From: Rhizobium sp. Root1203
GTDB taxonomy: Bacteria > Pseudomonadota > Alphaproteobacteria > Rhizobiales > Rhizobiaceae
Direction: 5' to 3'
Length of the DNA: 64,000 nt
NCBI RefSeq assembly: GCF_001424945.1
Contig: NZ_LMCW01000004.1
Location: forward strand, 62,001-126,000
Part shown: positions 55,530 to 64,000 of the stretch, piece by piece
How the letters are laid out: each line of letters begins with the position of its first letter
Numbering within the stretch: position 1 is the first letter of the stretch
The notes under the pieces: generated by a model
Databases searched by the model: none
What the model was told of the DNA's origin: nothing
The model's input: the letters and a program-made list of their open reading frames with translations, nothing else
Position numbers and translations under genes: made by a program

Positions 55530-55548
55530 CATTCGATTTTATCGAATG
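55530..55548. promoter_or_regulatory. Palindromic operator between the LysR and TDT genes
   Basis: CATTCGAT-TTT-ATCGAATG is a perfect inverted repeat of eight bases with a three-base centre. It lies 20 bases before the LysR start and 75 before the transporter start and has the T-N11-A form of LysR sites. Confidence 0.65.
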
Positions 55549-55622
55549 AAATGAAAATTACAATTCGTTGGAATCGATTGATGGACCGGCGTATTCCTCG
55601 GCCTTCAAAGAGGACCGCAGTC

Positions 55623-56750
55623 ATGACCGCATTTTCAGTTTCCAGGACGCACAGCAGAGGTGCCATCGGGCGCGAGCGCATCCGGCATTTCACGCCGAAC
55701 TGGTACGCCACAACGATGGGCACGGGCATTCTCGCCATCTGCCTTGCTCAGTTCCCGGCGATGCCTGTGCTGTACGAGGCGGGCGAGGTGCTCTGGCTGG
55801 CAAACATACTCCTCTTTGCGGGGCTCAGCGTTCTCTACGCCGCAAAATGGCTGCTGTTTCCTCGCGAGGCGCTGCGCGCTTTCGCGCATCCGGTCGTCTC
55901 GATGTTTTTCGGCTGCATTCCGATGGGGCTCGCAACGATCATCAACGGGACGGTGCTTTTCGGTATCCCGCTCTTTGGCCCCGCTGCCGCGTCCGTCGCG
56001 GCGGGTCTGTGGTGGGCCAATTCCGCTCTGGCGGTGCTCGCGGGTCTCGCCATTCCGTTTGCGATGTTCACGCGCCAGGAGCATGCCTTCGATGAGATGA
56101 GCGCGGTCTGGCTGCTGCCGATCGTCGCCTGCGAGGTGACGGCTGCATCCGGCGGGCTTTTGCTGCCGCACATTGCAGGCGAGGCGCCGCAAATGACCGT
56201 GCTGTTTGCAAGCTACGTGCTTTGGGCGTGTTCGGTGCCGTTGGCGCTCGGCATTCTCACCATCCTCTTCCTGCGCATGGCGCTGCACAAGCTGCCGCCC
56301 GCCGGCATGGCGGCAACCGCCTTCCTGGCGCTCGGGCCGATCGGCACCGGTGCGCTGGGGCTTATCCTGTTTGCGATGAACGGCCGCACCGTGCTGGAGG
56401 CAAACGGACTTGGTGCGCTCGCCGGAGCGATCAGCGGCGCATCGCTGTTCGGTGCCGTACTGCTGTGGGCCTATGGCCTCTGGTGGCTTGGCATGGCGCT
56501 CGCGCTGACGCTGCGCTACCTGAAGCACGGCCTGCCCTTCAACCTCGGCTGGTGGGGCTACACCTTCCCGGTCGGCGTCTATGCGCTGGCGACGCTCCGG
56601 CTTTCAACTGTGGTTCCGGTCGGCGCGCTCGCCCTGTTCGGAAACACACTCGTCGTCGTGCTCGCCGCGATATGGCTGCCGGTCGCCGCAAGAACCATCT
56701 ATGGAGCGGTCGAAGGCACGCTGTTTTCCGACCCGACCTTGCAGGATTAG
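55623..56750 (+). CDS. TDT/SLAC1-family transporter
   Basis: A 375-residue inner-membrane protein with about ten helices. It belongs to the TDT (tellurite-resistance/dicarboxylate) family: HFTPNWYATTMGTGILAICL at the N-terminus, FFGCIPMGLATIINGTVLFG, and GWWGYTFPVGVYALATLRLS near the end are typical. Members export sulfite, malate or tellurite-related anions; the substrate is uncertain here. AGAGGA lies before ATG 55623. It ends 18 bases from the converging cyclase gene. Confidence 0.88.
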   Translation: MTAFSVSRTHSRGAIGRERIRHFTPNWYATTMGTGILAICLAQFPAMPVLYEAGEVLWLANILLFAGLSVLYAAKWLLFPREALRAFAHPVVSMFFGCIPMGLATIINGTVLFGIPLFGPAAASVAAGLWWANSALAVLAGLAIPFAMFTRQEHAFDEMSAVWLLPIVACEVTAASGGLLLPHIAGEAPQMTVLFASYVLWACSVPLALGILTILFLRMALHKLPPAGMAATAFLALGPIGTGALGLILFAMNGRTVLEANGLGALAGAISGASLFGAVLLWAYGLWWLGMALALTLRYLKHGLPFNLGWWGYTFPVGVYALATLRLSTVVPVGALALFGNTLVVVLAAIWLPVAARTIYGAVEGTLFSDPTLQD

Positions 56751-56768
56751 GCTGCGAAGCCGCCGTCG

Positions 56769-58553
56769 TCAGATCGGCAGGCCTGCCTTGCGGAGCCCTT
56801 CAACGCGCCGCTCGAAATCCTCGGGGTTGCGGAACGGGAGGACGCGACGGCGGCGTTCGACGGAGAAGGCAGGGTTCATCGCGAGCGCATGTGCCCAGGC
56901 TTCCCTGCTTCTTTCGGGTTGGCCAAGGTGTCCGTAACACGACGCGAGGAGGGCATAGGCGGTTTCCGATTGCGGGTTGCGGGCGAGCCGCTGTTCTATC
57001 GCATCGATCGCCGCAGCATATTGTCCTTGGGAAAACCGGGCATCGGCGAGAAACTGCAACAGGATCTCCGGATAGTGCGGGTCCAGCCGCATCGAGTGGG
57101 CGAGCGTTTCAACGGCGGCAGCGGGATCGCCGGCGAATATCTGTATGTGTGCCTTCGCCGTGAGGAGGTCCACCGAGTTCGGCGATAGCGCCAGCCCCCG
57201 CTCCACCGCCGCCTGCGCACGCTCCAGCTCCTTGCCCCACATGCAGGCCACGCCAAGCGCGAAATGTCCGTTCGGCAGGTTTTCCGCCATGTCGACAGCC
57301 TGCTGCGCGAGTTCTCGTCCGATCCGCAACGAATGCTCCGGATCGTCGCTCCAGGCATTGATGTAATCGAGCACGTGGGTAAAGGCGACAAGCGCGAGGG
57401 CAGCCGCATAGCCCGGATCGATAGCAATAGCCGCTGCTGCCAGCCGTCGGCCCTCGGCGTTTCCGATCCGGGTGTGCGCTGACGCCTGCTCGCGGCCACG
57501 CAACAGGTATTCGTAGGCCTCGACGTTGACGGCACGTGCCTGTGCCAGCTGATCGTGATCGCTACTCGTCAGCGTCAGCTTCAGCGCAGCAACGATCTCC
57601 TGCGTGAGTTCGTCCTGAACCGCGAAAATATCGGTGAGGTTGCGATCGAAGCGGTTGGCCCAGACGTGTCCGCCATTGCTTGCATCGATCAACTGCGCCG
57701 TCACCCGCACGCGGTTGCCGACTCTGCGCACGCTGCCCTCGAGCACGTAACGCACACCGAGTGCCTTGGCCATCTCAGGCACGGACAAGGCGGCATTCCT
57801 GTAGACGAAAGACGAGTTGCGGGCGATCACATGCAGCCGGGGCAGCCTCGAAAGGTCGGTAATGATATCCTCGCTGATGCCGTCGGAGAAATACGCCTGT
57901 TCGGCGTCGCCGCTCATGTTGTCGAATGCGAGCACGGCGATGGAGGGCTTGTCGGTGACGGCAGATGGCCCGGGAGGCGTCGTCGCACCGTAAGCCGCCG
58001 CCGGCAGCGTCGCGGCGGTCTGGTCGGCGACGCCGACCTGGAGCGAATAGACGCGGATCGGATCGGCGATGTTCTTCAGCCAAGTGGCGCCAAGGTCCGT
58101 CAAATGGACATCAAGTCTTGCTTTTACCTGCCGGTACGCGTCTTCCGAAAGGCAGATTGCGCCCGGTGCCGCTATCCCTTCCAAACGCGATGCAATGTTG
58201 ACGCCGTCTCCCATGAGATCGCCATCGGTCTCCTCGACGACGTCGCCCAGATGAATGCCGATGCGGAACTCTATGCGACGGTCCTGCGGGACGCCGGCAT
58301 TGCGCTCGATCATGGCGCTCTGCACCTCGACGGCGCAACGAACGGCATCGACGACGCTGCGGAACTCGATCAGGCTTCCGTCTCCCGTGCGCTTGACCAC
58401 GCGGCCATTGTGCACGGCGATCGTCGGGTCGATCAGGTCGCTGCGCAACGCACGCAGGCGGGCCAGGATGCGATCCTCGTCCATGCCTGCCAGACGGCTG
58501 TATCCGACGACGTCCGCGGCCAGGATCGCCGCAATCTTCCGTGTCTCGCTCAT
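56769..58553 (-). CDS. Class III adenylate cyclase with TolB-like and TPR domains
   Basis: A 594-residue cytosolic protein. The N-terminal class III cyclase domain (about residues 5-170) has all catalytic residues: metal Asp14 and Asp58, base-recognising Lys54 and Asp112, and transition-state Asn119 and Arg123 (GDGVNIASRLE). A middle domain (about 195-330: PSIAVLAFDNMSGDAEQAYFSDG) is the TolB-like/FlgO-like domain found in many rhizobial cyclases, and TPR-like repeats fill about 350-580. It should make cAMP. It lies 167 bases from the divergently transcribed cyclic-nucleotide-gated channel gene. Confidence 0.92.
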   Translation of the reverse strand: MSETRKIAAILAADVVGYSRLAGMDEDRILARLRALRSDLIDPTIAVHNGRVVKRTGDGSLIEFRSVVDAVRCAVEVQSAMIERNAGVPQDRRIEFRIGIHLGDVVEETDGDLMGDGVNIASRLEGIAAPGAICLSEDAYRQVKARLDVHLTDLGATWLKNIADPIRVYSLQVGVADQTAATLPAAAYGATTPPGPSAVTDKPSIAVLAFDNMSGDAEQAYFSDGISEDIITDLSRLPRLHVIARNSSFVYRNAALSVPEMAKALGVRYVLEGSVRRVGNRVRVTAQLIDASNGGHVWANRFDRNLTDIFAVQDELTQEIVAALKLTLTSSDHDQLAQARAVNVEAYEYLLRGREQASAHTRIGNAEGRRLAAAAIAIDPGYAAALALVAFTHVLDYINAWSDDPEHSLRIGRELAQQAVDMAENLPNGHFALGVACMWGKELERAQAAVERGLALSPNSVDLLTAKAHIQIFAGDPAAAVETLAHSMRLDPHYPEILLQFLADARFSQGQYAAAIDAIEQRLARNPQSETAYALLASCYGHLGQPERSREAWAHALAMNPAFSVERRRRVLPFRNPEDFERRVEGLRKAGLPI

Positions 58554-58720
58554 GGCGCCATTTCCTCGCCCCTCCAAAGTAGCACGGAGTGACTTTCAGC
58601 GCTGCCCAATCTCGGTTTGTCCGCGATCCCCGACGGCGTCGCGGATGTCTCGCCGGTCCCATTGCACTTGGCCCGCAGGCATCTATTCTAGGTGGGCGAC
58701 AGGCCGCTCGGAGGATTTGA

Positions 58721-59788
58721 ATGTCGACACGGCCTTTCCAGAGGATTTCTGCGCCACTGGGCACGTCGCTCGCGATTGTCGGGCTCATCGCGGTCGCCGC
58801 GCTGACGACACCCGATCTGCCCGAGCGAACCAGGCATAATCTCGAGATCCTGCTGGTCGGCATATGGGCCGCCTATCTGCTGCAGCTGGCGGAAACGCTG
58901 ATCGTGCCGCGATCGGTCGATTTTCGCGACAGGATACCGTCGGTCACGGTGGATGTGCTCGCCGTTGCGGTCCCGTTTGCCGCTTTCCTTTTCGTCGGCC
59001 GGCGGGACCAGAGCCTTTATTGTGCCGTCTGGCTGCTGAAGCCGCTGCGCTATTCGACTTTCTTCCGCCTGCTGGGCCGGGTGGTGCGAAACGAGGCGCG
59101 CAATCTGATCGGCGTCACCTCGATTTTCGGCATTGTCCTCTTCGGTGCGGCTCTCGCCGCTTATGTGATCGAGCGCGACGCGCAGCCGGAGCGCTTCGGC
59201 AGCATTCCGCAGGCAATGTGGTGGGCCGTGGTGACGCTGTCGACGACCGGCTACGGCGACGAGATTCCGCAATCCCTGGCCGGGCGCGTGCTCGCCGGGC
59301 TGGTGATGATGAGCGGCATCGGCATCTTTGCGCTGTGGGCGGGCATCCTGGCCACGGGTTTCTACGAGGAAGTCCGCCGGCAGGATTTCGTGCGCAACTG
59401 GCAGCTGGTGGCGGCCGTCCCGCTCTTCCAGCGGCTTGGTTCGGCCGCTTTGGTCGAGATCGTACGGTCGCTCAGGGCGCGCGTCGTGCCGGCCGGCACC
59501 GTCATCTGCCGCAAGGGCGACGTCGGCGATCAGATGTTCTTCATCGTCGAGGGCCATGTCAGCGTCGCGACGCCGGAGCCGGTGGATCTCGGCGCCGGCA
59601 GCTTCTTCGGCGAGATGGCGCTGATCACAGGCGAGCCGCGCTCGGCGACTGTCAGCGCTGTGACCGAGGTCTCGTTGCTGTCGCTCTACGCGGTGGATTT
59701 CCAGGTCCTGACCAGCAGCAATCCCGATATTGCGGACGCCATCCGCAAGACCGCGATCGAGCGCCGCGGCGCCGTGCCGAAGGAATGA
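58721..59788 (+). CDS. mloK1: MloK1-type cyclic-nucleotide-gated potassium channel
   Basis: A 355-residue inner-membrane channel with six helices (S1-S6, about residues 10-215). The selectivity filter TTGYGD is at residues 175-180, and there is no S4 arginine ladder. A C-terminal cyclic-nucleotide-binding domain (about 225-350) has FFGEMALITGEPRSATV, with the phosphate-binding arginine at residue 307. Length, filter numbering and this arginine coincide with Mesorhizobium loti MloK1, the structural model of the family, which opens on cAMP binding. GGAGG precedes ATG 58721. It lies between two nucleotide cyclase genes. Confidence 0.95.
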   Translation: MSTRPFQRISAPLGTSLAIVGLIAVAALTTPDLPERTRHNLEILLVGIWAAYLLQLAETLIVPRSVDFRDRIPSVTVDVLAVAVPFAAFLFVGRRDQSLYCAVWLLKPLRYSTFFRLLGRVVRNEARNLIGVTSIFGIVLFGAALAAYVIERDAQPERFGSIPQAMWWAVVTLSTTGYGDEIPQSLAGRVLAGLVMMSGIGIFALWAGILATGFYEEVRRQDFVRNWQLVAAVPLFQRLGSAALVEIVRSLRARVVPAGTVICRKGDVGDQMFFIVEGHVSVATPEPVDLGAGSFFGEMALITGEPRSATVSAVTEVSLLSLYAVDFQVLTSSNPDIADAIRKTAIERRGAVPKE

Positions 59789-59864
59789 TGTCAAAAACGC
59801 CATGTGGCGCGAGATGTGCTAGATTGCCTGTCTCATTGTTCGCTGACGATCCGAGGTGTCGACG

Positions 59865-61622
59865 ATGCGCCGCCGGCTTGCAACAATTCTGGTGGGTGAT
59901 TATGTCGGTTCGACTTCCGCGATGGAGGTCGACGAGGAGGCAAGCGTATCGCGCGTGAACGCATGTCTTGATGCCATAGACCAATGCGTCAAACGCCACG
60001 ACGGCCGCGTGTTCGGCACGGCCGGAGATTGCGTGCTGGCCGAGTTCGACAGCCCCGTCAATGCGCTGCGATCTGCCATCGACGCACGATATCGGGTCAG
60101 CGAGGTGCCGGGGGTCGGTGCGCGTGACATGCGCTTCGGGCTGCACATCGCCGACGTGGTGGTCGTCGGCGACGACCTGAGGGGCGACGGCGTAAATATT
60201 GCGGCACGGATCGAAGCCTCGGCCGAGCCCGGTGCGATCGAGGTTTCGGCGGCCCTCTACGACCAGGTGCGCCGCATCTCGCCGTGCAAGTTCGATTTCG
60301 TCGGCGAGCGGCAGCTGAAAGGCATATCGGAGCCAATGCAGGTCTATCGCGTCGCCGCCCTGATGGATCGCCACGGCTATCAGGTTGCCCCGACGCGGCT
60401 GGAACCGGAGACCTCGGGGCCGTTTCGCGCGAATTCGGTTGCGGTCACCCGCCTCGGTGTCGCGCCGGGGGCGGATCAGGACCAGCTCTTCCTTGCGGAA
60501 GGCATCACCGACGATCTGACGCTGGAACTCAGCCGTCTCAAGAGCCTCTTCGTCAGCTCACGGACAGCATCGACGGTATTGACGACGTCCGACCCGGTTG
60601 AAATCGGTAAGGCGCTCGGCGTGCGTTACGTCGTCGGCGGTTCGGTGCGCAAGGCGGGCACCGACGTGCGCATCAACATCGCCTTGACGGAGACCGGCGA
60701 AGGGCACCTCATCTGGAGCGATCGCATCCGAAGGCCGTTTCAGGAACTGCTCGACGTCATGGACGAGATCACCGCGCGCGTCGCCGCTACGATCTCCGGC
60801 CGTGTCGAGCAATCGGAACTGTCCGCCGCGCGGCTGAAGCGGCCGGAGACGATGTCGGCATACGAATACTACCTGAGGGGACTCGATCACCATCGCCTGG
60901 CGGGTGTTTCCGACGACCACATTCACGAAGCCATGCGCTGGTTCGAGAAATCCATGGGGCTCGATCCGAATTTCGGACGGCCCTTCGCCATGCACGTCTG
61001 TTCCTGGAGCAATCTTCCGTCATTCGATCTGTCCCGCGCCGAAAGCCAGGTCGCCCATGCGCTCGACCTGGACGCGACCGATCCGGAAGCCCATCGCATC
61101 ATGGGGTCGATCAAGATGAAATCCGGCGACTTCGCGACCTCGCGCTTTCACCACAACAGGGCCTTCGAACTCGCTCCCAACGACGCCTACATGATCGGGC
61201 GGAGTGCCTCCTTCTACGTCTTCGTGGGCGAAGCGTCGCGGGCATTGGAACTTCTCGACCGCGCCGAAGCACTGGATCCCTTCCTGCCCGTCTGGATCAT
61301 CGAAGAGCGGGTCGCAGCCCTCTATGTGCTCGACCGGTTCGACGATATGCTGGGCGTCGCACACGCGCTCCCGTTCCAGACCAGGCGCACCCTGATCTAC
61401 CAGATCGCCGCGCACATCGCCCGCGGGCGCCCCGACGAAGCGCGGGCGCTCGTCAAACAGGCGCTTTCACTCGATCCCGGCCTGTCGACCCAGTACATCT
61501 GCGTCCAGGAAACCTTCGAGGATCCGGTCATTGTGGAAACCCTGATCGGACGCGTGCGCGAAGCGGGATTTCCCGCAGGACCGGACGAGGTGGACGGCCG
61601 GGTTGCTGTGTGTGGGGCGTAA
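59865..61622 (+). CDS. Class III nucleotide cyclase homologue lacking the base-recognising Lys
   Basis: A 585-residue protein with the same architecture as the cyclase at 56769-58553: cyclase domain (about 1-165), TolB-like middle domain (about 190-320; RLGVAPGADQDQLFLAEGITDD) and TPR-like C-terminus. Metal Asp12 and Asp55, Asp104, Asn111 and Arg115 are kept, but the residue that should be the adenine-recognising Lys is Gly51 (VFGTAGDC). Substrate or activity may therefore differ. ATG 59865 is preferred over GTG 59856 because CGAGG precedes it. It follows the channel gene by 76 bases and may be co-transcribed. Confidence 0.88.
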   Translation: MRRRLATILVGDYVGSTSAMEVDEEASVSRVNACLDAIDQCVKRHDGRVFGTAGDCVLAEFDSPVNALRSAIDARYRVSEVPGVGARDMRFGLHIADVVVVGDDLRGDGVNIAARIEASAEPGAIEVSAALYDQVRRISPCKFDFVGERQLKGISEPMQVYRVAALMDRHGYQVAPTRLEPETSGPFRANSVAVTRLGVAPGADQDQLFLAEGITDDLTLELSRLKSLFVSSRTASTVLTTSDPVEIGKALGVRYVVGGSVRKAGTDVRINIALTETGEGHLIWSDRIRRPFQELLDVMDEITARVAATISGRVEQSELSAARLKRPETMSAYEYYLRGLDHHRLAGVSDDHIHEAMRWFEKSMGLDPNFGRPFAMHVCSWSNLPSFDLSRAESQVAHALDLDATDPEAHRIMGSIKMKSGDFATSRFHHNRAFELAPNDAYMIGRSASFYVFVGEASRALELLDRAEALDPFLPVWIIEERVAALYVLDRFDDMLGVAHALPFQTRRTLIYQIAAHIARGRPDEARALVKQALSLDPGLSTQYICVQETFEDPVIVETLIGRVREAGFPAGPDEVDGRVAVCGA

Positions 61623-61634
61623 GCGATGCGGCGA

Positions 61635-62939
61635 TCAGCTCCGGAGTGTGCGGAAGGCATTGCGCAGCTCGGCGCAGAACAGGTCTCGTTGTTCCCAGGC
61701 TGCGAAATGACCGCCCTTGTCGACCTCGTTGTAATAGATGAGATTGCCGTAGGCCCGCTCCACCCAACTCCTCGGCGGCCTGTAGACCTCGCCGGGGAAA
61801 ATACTGACTGCGGCGGGGATCGAGACGGGAACGAGCTTCGCATTGTGGGCAGCGTTTTCCCAGTATATCCGCGCACTGGCAGCACCGGTATTGGTAAGCC
61901 AATACAAGGTGATGTTGTCGAGAATCGCGTCCTGCGAGATCGACGCTTCGGGATTGCCGCGCGTGAACACCCAGTCAGCCAGCTTGTCATATAGCCATGC
62001 CGCCAGTCCTACCGGGGAGTCGGACAAGCCGTAGCCGATCGTTTGTGGGCGGGTCGCCATGATGGCGGCATATCCGAACCCCTGGCTCAGGAACTCTCTT
62101 ATCTGATCGAAGACAGCTTTTTCCTGGCTGCTCAGATTTGCCGGAGCGGGTTCACCGTTCTTCAGGGCCATGGCAATCTCCGGCGGAACCGTCGTGGCAC
62201 GCTCTATCCGGTTCACGTGGATGCCCAACAGGCCCGCCGGCGCCTGGCGGGCCATGGCATCCGAGATTATCGCACCCCAGTCCCCGCCCTGCGAAACGTA
62301 GGCTTGATACCCGAGCCGCTTCATCAGTGTGTCCCAGGCGCGACCGATACGCTGCGGGTCCCAACCGGTGTCGTGCGGCTTTTCCGAGAAGCCGAATCCC
62401 GGCATCGACGGAAGAACCAGATGAAAGGCATCCTCGGCGCTCCCCCCATAAGCCGTGGGATCGGTGAGCGGACCTACGACGTCAAGAAACTCGAAGATCG
62501 AACCCGGCCATCCGTGGGTCATGACGAGCGGCATGGCTTTCGGGTGGCGTGACCTGACGTGAATGAAATGGATATCCAGTCCGTCGATGTTGGTCAGAAA
62601 CTGGGGCAACGCGTTCAGCTTTGCCTCGGCCTTGCGCCAGTCGTAGCCGTTCGCCCAGCGCGTCACCAGCCGCTGGAGTTCAGCGAGTTGGACGCCCTGG
62701 GAGCGATCGTCGACGGTTTCCTGCTCAGGCATGCGTGCCTGGGCGAGACGGCGATGGAGATCGTCCAGGGCTTCTTGCGGCACCGAGACACGAAACGGCC
62801 TGATGTCGGCATTGGAAGCCTTGGGTGTGGCGGGGTCGGCGGCCGCCAGGGCGGGCGCAAACACAGGCAGTGCTGCAACCGCCGCTCCGCCAAGAAGCAG
62901 CGTACGGCGAGTCACTACGGCAAGGTGCTGCATCGTCAT
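61635..62939 (-). CDS. Exported epoxide hydrolase (alpha/beta hydrolase)
   Basis: A 434-residue protein with a twin-arginine-like signal (RRTLLLGGAAVAALP, about residues 11-35). It has an epoxide-hydrolase N-terminal domain (about 45-150) and the alpha/beta core: oxyanion motif HGWPGS, nucleophile Asp in GGDWGAIISDAM and the catalytic His in GGHFAAWEQ. Family members open epoxides by adding water; the substrate is unknown. ATG 62939 and 62933 are both possible. It lies 26 bases downstream of the cupin gene on the same strand, so they may form an operon. Confidence 0.92.
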   Translation of the reverse strand: MTMQHLAVVTRRTLLLGGAAVAALPVFAPALAAADPATPKASNADIRPFRVSVPQEALDDLHRRLAQARMPEQETVDDRSQGVQLAELQRLVTRWANGYDWRKAEAKLNALPQFLTNIDGLDIHFIHVRSRHPKAMPLVMTHGWPGSIFEFLDVVGPLTDPTAYGGSAEDAFHLVLPSMPGFGFSEKPHDTGWDPQRIGRAWDTLMKRLGYQAYVSQGGDWGAIISDAMARQAPAGLLGIHVNRIERATTVPPEIAMALKNGEPAPANLSSQEKAVFDQIREFLSQGFGYAAIMATRPQTIGYGLSDSPVGLAAWLYDKLADWVFTRGNPEASISQDAILDNITLYWLTNTGAASARIYWENAAHNAKLVPVSIPAAVSIFPGEVYRPPRSWVERAYGNLIYYNEVDKGGHFAAWEQRDLFCAELRNAFRTLRS

Positions 62940-62965
62940 GTTCGTACCTCCTCAGGTGTCGCCAG

Positions 62966-63361
62966 CTATTCGGCGGGCTGGACCAGCGCAGGACCTTTCC
63001 TCACGATATAGGTGGCAAGCTCGGACGCCGTGCCATCGCCCAGGTTTTTAGCCAGATGCGCCACGCCGTCCGGAATGAACACGCTGTCGCCGGCCTTGAG
63101 CGTGACGGGCTGTTTGCCCTCGATCTGGTACTCGAGCGTGCCTTGAAGGACATAGGCCACCTCTTCACCCGGGTGCCTGTGCTTGATCGAGACCGCGCCG
63201 GGCTCGAAGTCCACGCGGACCTGCAAAACTTCGCGGTCGGCAACGCTGAAGTCGCTTCTCAGAAGATCCGTGCGGTGGAGCTGTTGTGCGTACGCCGGCT
63301 GCCCGGAAAGGGCGCCGCCCAGTATCAGCAACGCCGCTGTCATCACTCGTTTCATGGTCAT
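62966..63361 (-). CDS. Exported cupin-domain protein
   Basis: A 131-residue protein with a signal peptide (about residues 1-25, ending QPAYAQ) and one cupin barrel: VDFEPGAVSIKHRHPGEEVAYVLQG contains the His-x-His and Glu metal ligands, and DSVFIPDGVAHLAKN the second His. Single-domain periplasmic cupins have varied or unknown roles. GAGGAAAAG lies before ATG 63361. It is the probable first gene of a pair with the epoxide hydrolase. Confidence 0.88.
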   Translation of the reverse strand: MTMKRVMTAALLILGGALSGQPAYAQQLHRTDLLRSDFSVADREVLQVRVDFEPGAVSIKHRHPGEEVAYVLQGTLEYQIEGKQPVTLKAGDSVFIPDGVAHLAKNLGDGTASELATYIVRKGPALVQPAE

Positions 63362-63558
63362 GTCGCTTTTCCTCAATCTCTGGCTCCCGACCGTCCTGCG
63401 GCCGGAATTGAGCGCTGTTTTCGGGAGTGCCGTGCCGCCAACGCTGGTCTAAACCTTGCCGGTCACAACGCGATTTAGCGGCATGCATGTATCTGCGACG
63501 TGTCCGCCCGGGCGAATTTTGTAAGAAGTTGTAACAAGCGGGCTTTGGCGGCTGCCGG

Positions 63559-64000
63559 TCACAGGACCTCCGATGTCCTCTCGCCGTTTGTGACCGGGCG
63601 GGATGCTTCCGCCTCCCTGTACGCGCTGCGGTCATGCATATGCGGCGCGGGCGACCGATCAACCAGCAGGCTCAGCAGCTCGGGGCGGCTGTAGTGGCCG
63701 CGCGAGTCCATGAGCCGCTTGCGCGCGTCGATCAGCGCGAAATCCAGATCGGCGATGACATCGCCTTCGCCGGACGTCAGCGCCTCGCCGACGATCTGCC
63801 CGTCGGGCGCAATGATGGCGGTAAAGCAGCCACCGGAAATCGGGCCGATCGGCGCGCCGGTGTCCTTCATGATTTGCGCCTGCTGATCCGGATCCAGCCA
63901 GGCGGTCGCACAGACGACGAAGCATCCGGATTCCAGCGCGTGCTGGCGGACATTGACTTCCGTCTGTGCCGCAAAGAGAGGACCGGCAAAGGAGCCGGGA
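63559..64000 (-). CDS. Carbon-nitrogen hydrolase (nitrilase family), 3' part
   Basis: The last 146 codons of a nitrilase-superfamily enzyme; the gene runs off the window end, so its start and the Glu-Lys-Cys centre are not visible. The part seen fits the C-terminal half: [82 protein letters not shown]. The DSRGHYSRP ending is typical of true nitrilases (nitrile to acid) rather than amidases. It is transcribed towards the cupin gene, with 197 bases between. Confidence 0.88.
   Translation of the reverse strand, partial: PGSFAGPLFAAQTEVNVRQHALESGCFVVCATAWLDPDQQAQIMKDTGAPIGPISGGCFTAIIAPDGQIVGEALTSGEGDVIADLDFALIDARKRLMDSRGHYSRPELLSLLVDRSPAPHMHDRSAYREAEASRPVTNGERTSEVL

Overview
This window is chromosomal DNA from an alphaproteobacterium, most likely a member of the Rhizobiaceae (Sinorhizobium/Ensifer or a close relative; inferred from gene content and GC-rich codon use, not proven). 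Indicators are the lpiA-acvB aminoacyl-lipid pair, a sqdBDC sulfolipid cluster, a coxMNOP-type alternative oxidase, alphaproteobacterial LexA boxes (GAAC-N7-GAAC), CtrA-like sites and a channel nearly collinear with Mesorhizobium MloK1. Most of the window is ordinary core genome. No insertion sequence, prophage, CRISPR array, tRNA or rRNA gene was seen.

Layout. 0-8.3 kb: YigZ-family protein, 6-phosphogluconate dehydrogenase, an MscS channel and lpiA-acvB. 8.3-12.1 kb (minus): a DinB-family gene and the ruvCAB Holliday-junction operon, which is interrupted by a complete vapBC toxin-antitoxin pair between ruvC and ruvA and by a PIN-domain fragment between ruvA and ruvB; SOS boxes lie before ruvC and before vapB. 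12.2-16.7 kb: a chemoreceptor, a GNAT acetyltransferase and a luciferase-like oxidoreductase. 16.8-21.9 kb: cytochrome c plus a heme-copper oxidase (subunits II, I, III, III-like, IV). 21.9-29.3 kb: small envelope and housekeeping genes (SH3 protein, IalB, HAD phosphatase, YebC, PPOX-fold protein, MBL hydrolase, YmdB-type phosphoesterase, 5-formyl-THF cyclo-ligase). 29.3-32.4 kb (minus): sqdB-sqdD-sqdC for sulfoquinovosyl diacylglycerol.

32.5-44 kb: ybgC-tolQRAB-pal-cpoB (cell-envelope constriction), tilS, ftsH and glmM. Two CtrA-like sites sit before tolQ and pal, and an RpoH-like promoter before ftsH. tilS carries an in-frame palindromic repeat whose sibling copy is intergenic at 25.9 kb. 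44-49 kb: a LysR fragment, an outer-membrane beta-barrel protein, and serC-serA preceded by a structured leader. 49-52.4 kb: an entericidin-like lipoprotein, a Pro/Ala-repeat membrane protein, and divergent zntA/merR. 52.5-56.8 kb: a PAS-GGDEF-EAL protein, then a LysR regulator divergent from a TDT-family transporter.

56.8-61.6 kb: two class III nucleotide cyclases flanking a cyclic-nucleotide-gated K+ channel, which looks like a local cAMP-to-potassium signalling module. 61.6-64 kb: an epoxide hydrolase, a cupin protein and the 3' part of a nitrilase. The strongest candidates for something undescribed are the SOS-boxed vapBC inside ruvCAB, the in-frame repeat in tilS, and the cyclase-channel-cyclase cluster in which the second cyclase lacks the base-recognising lysine.
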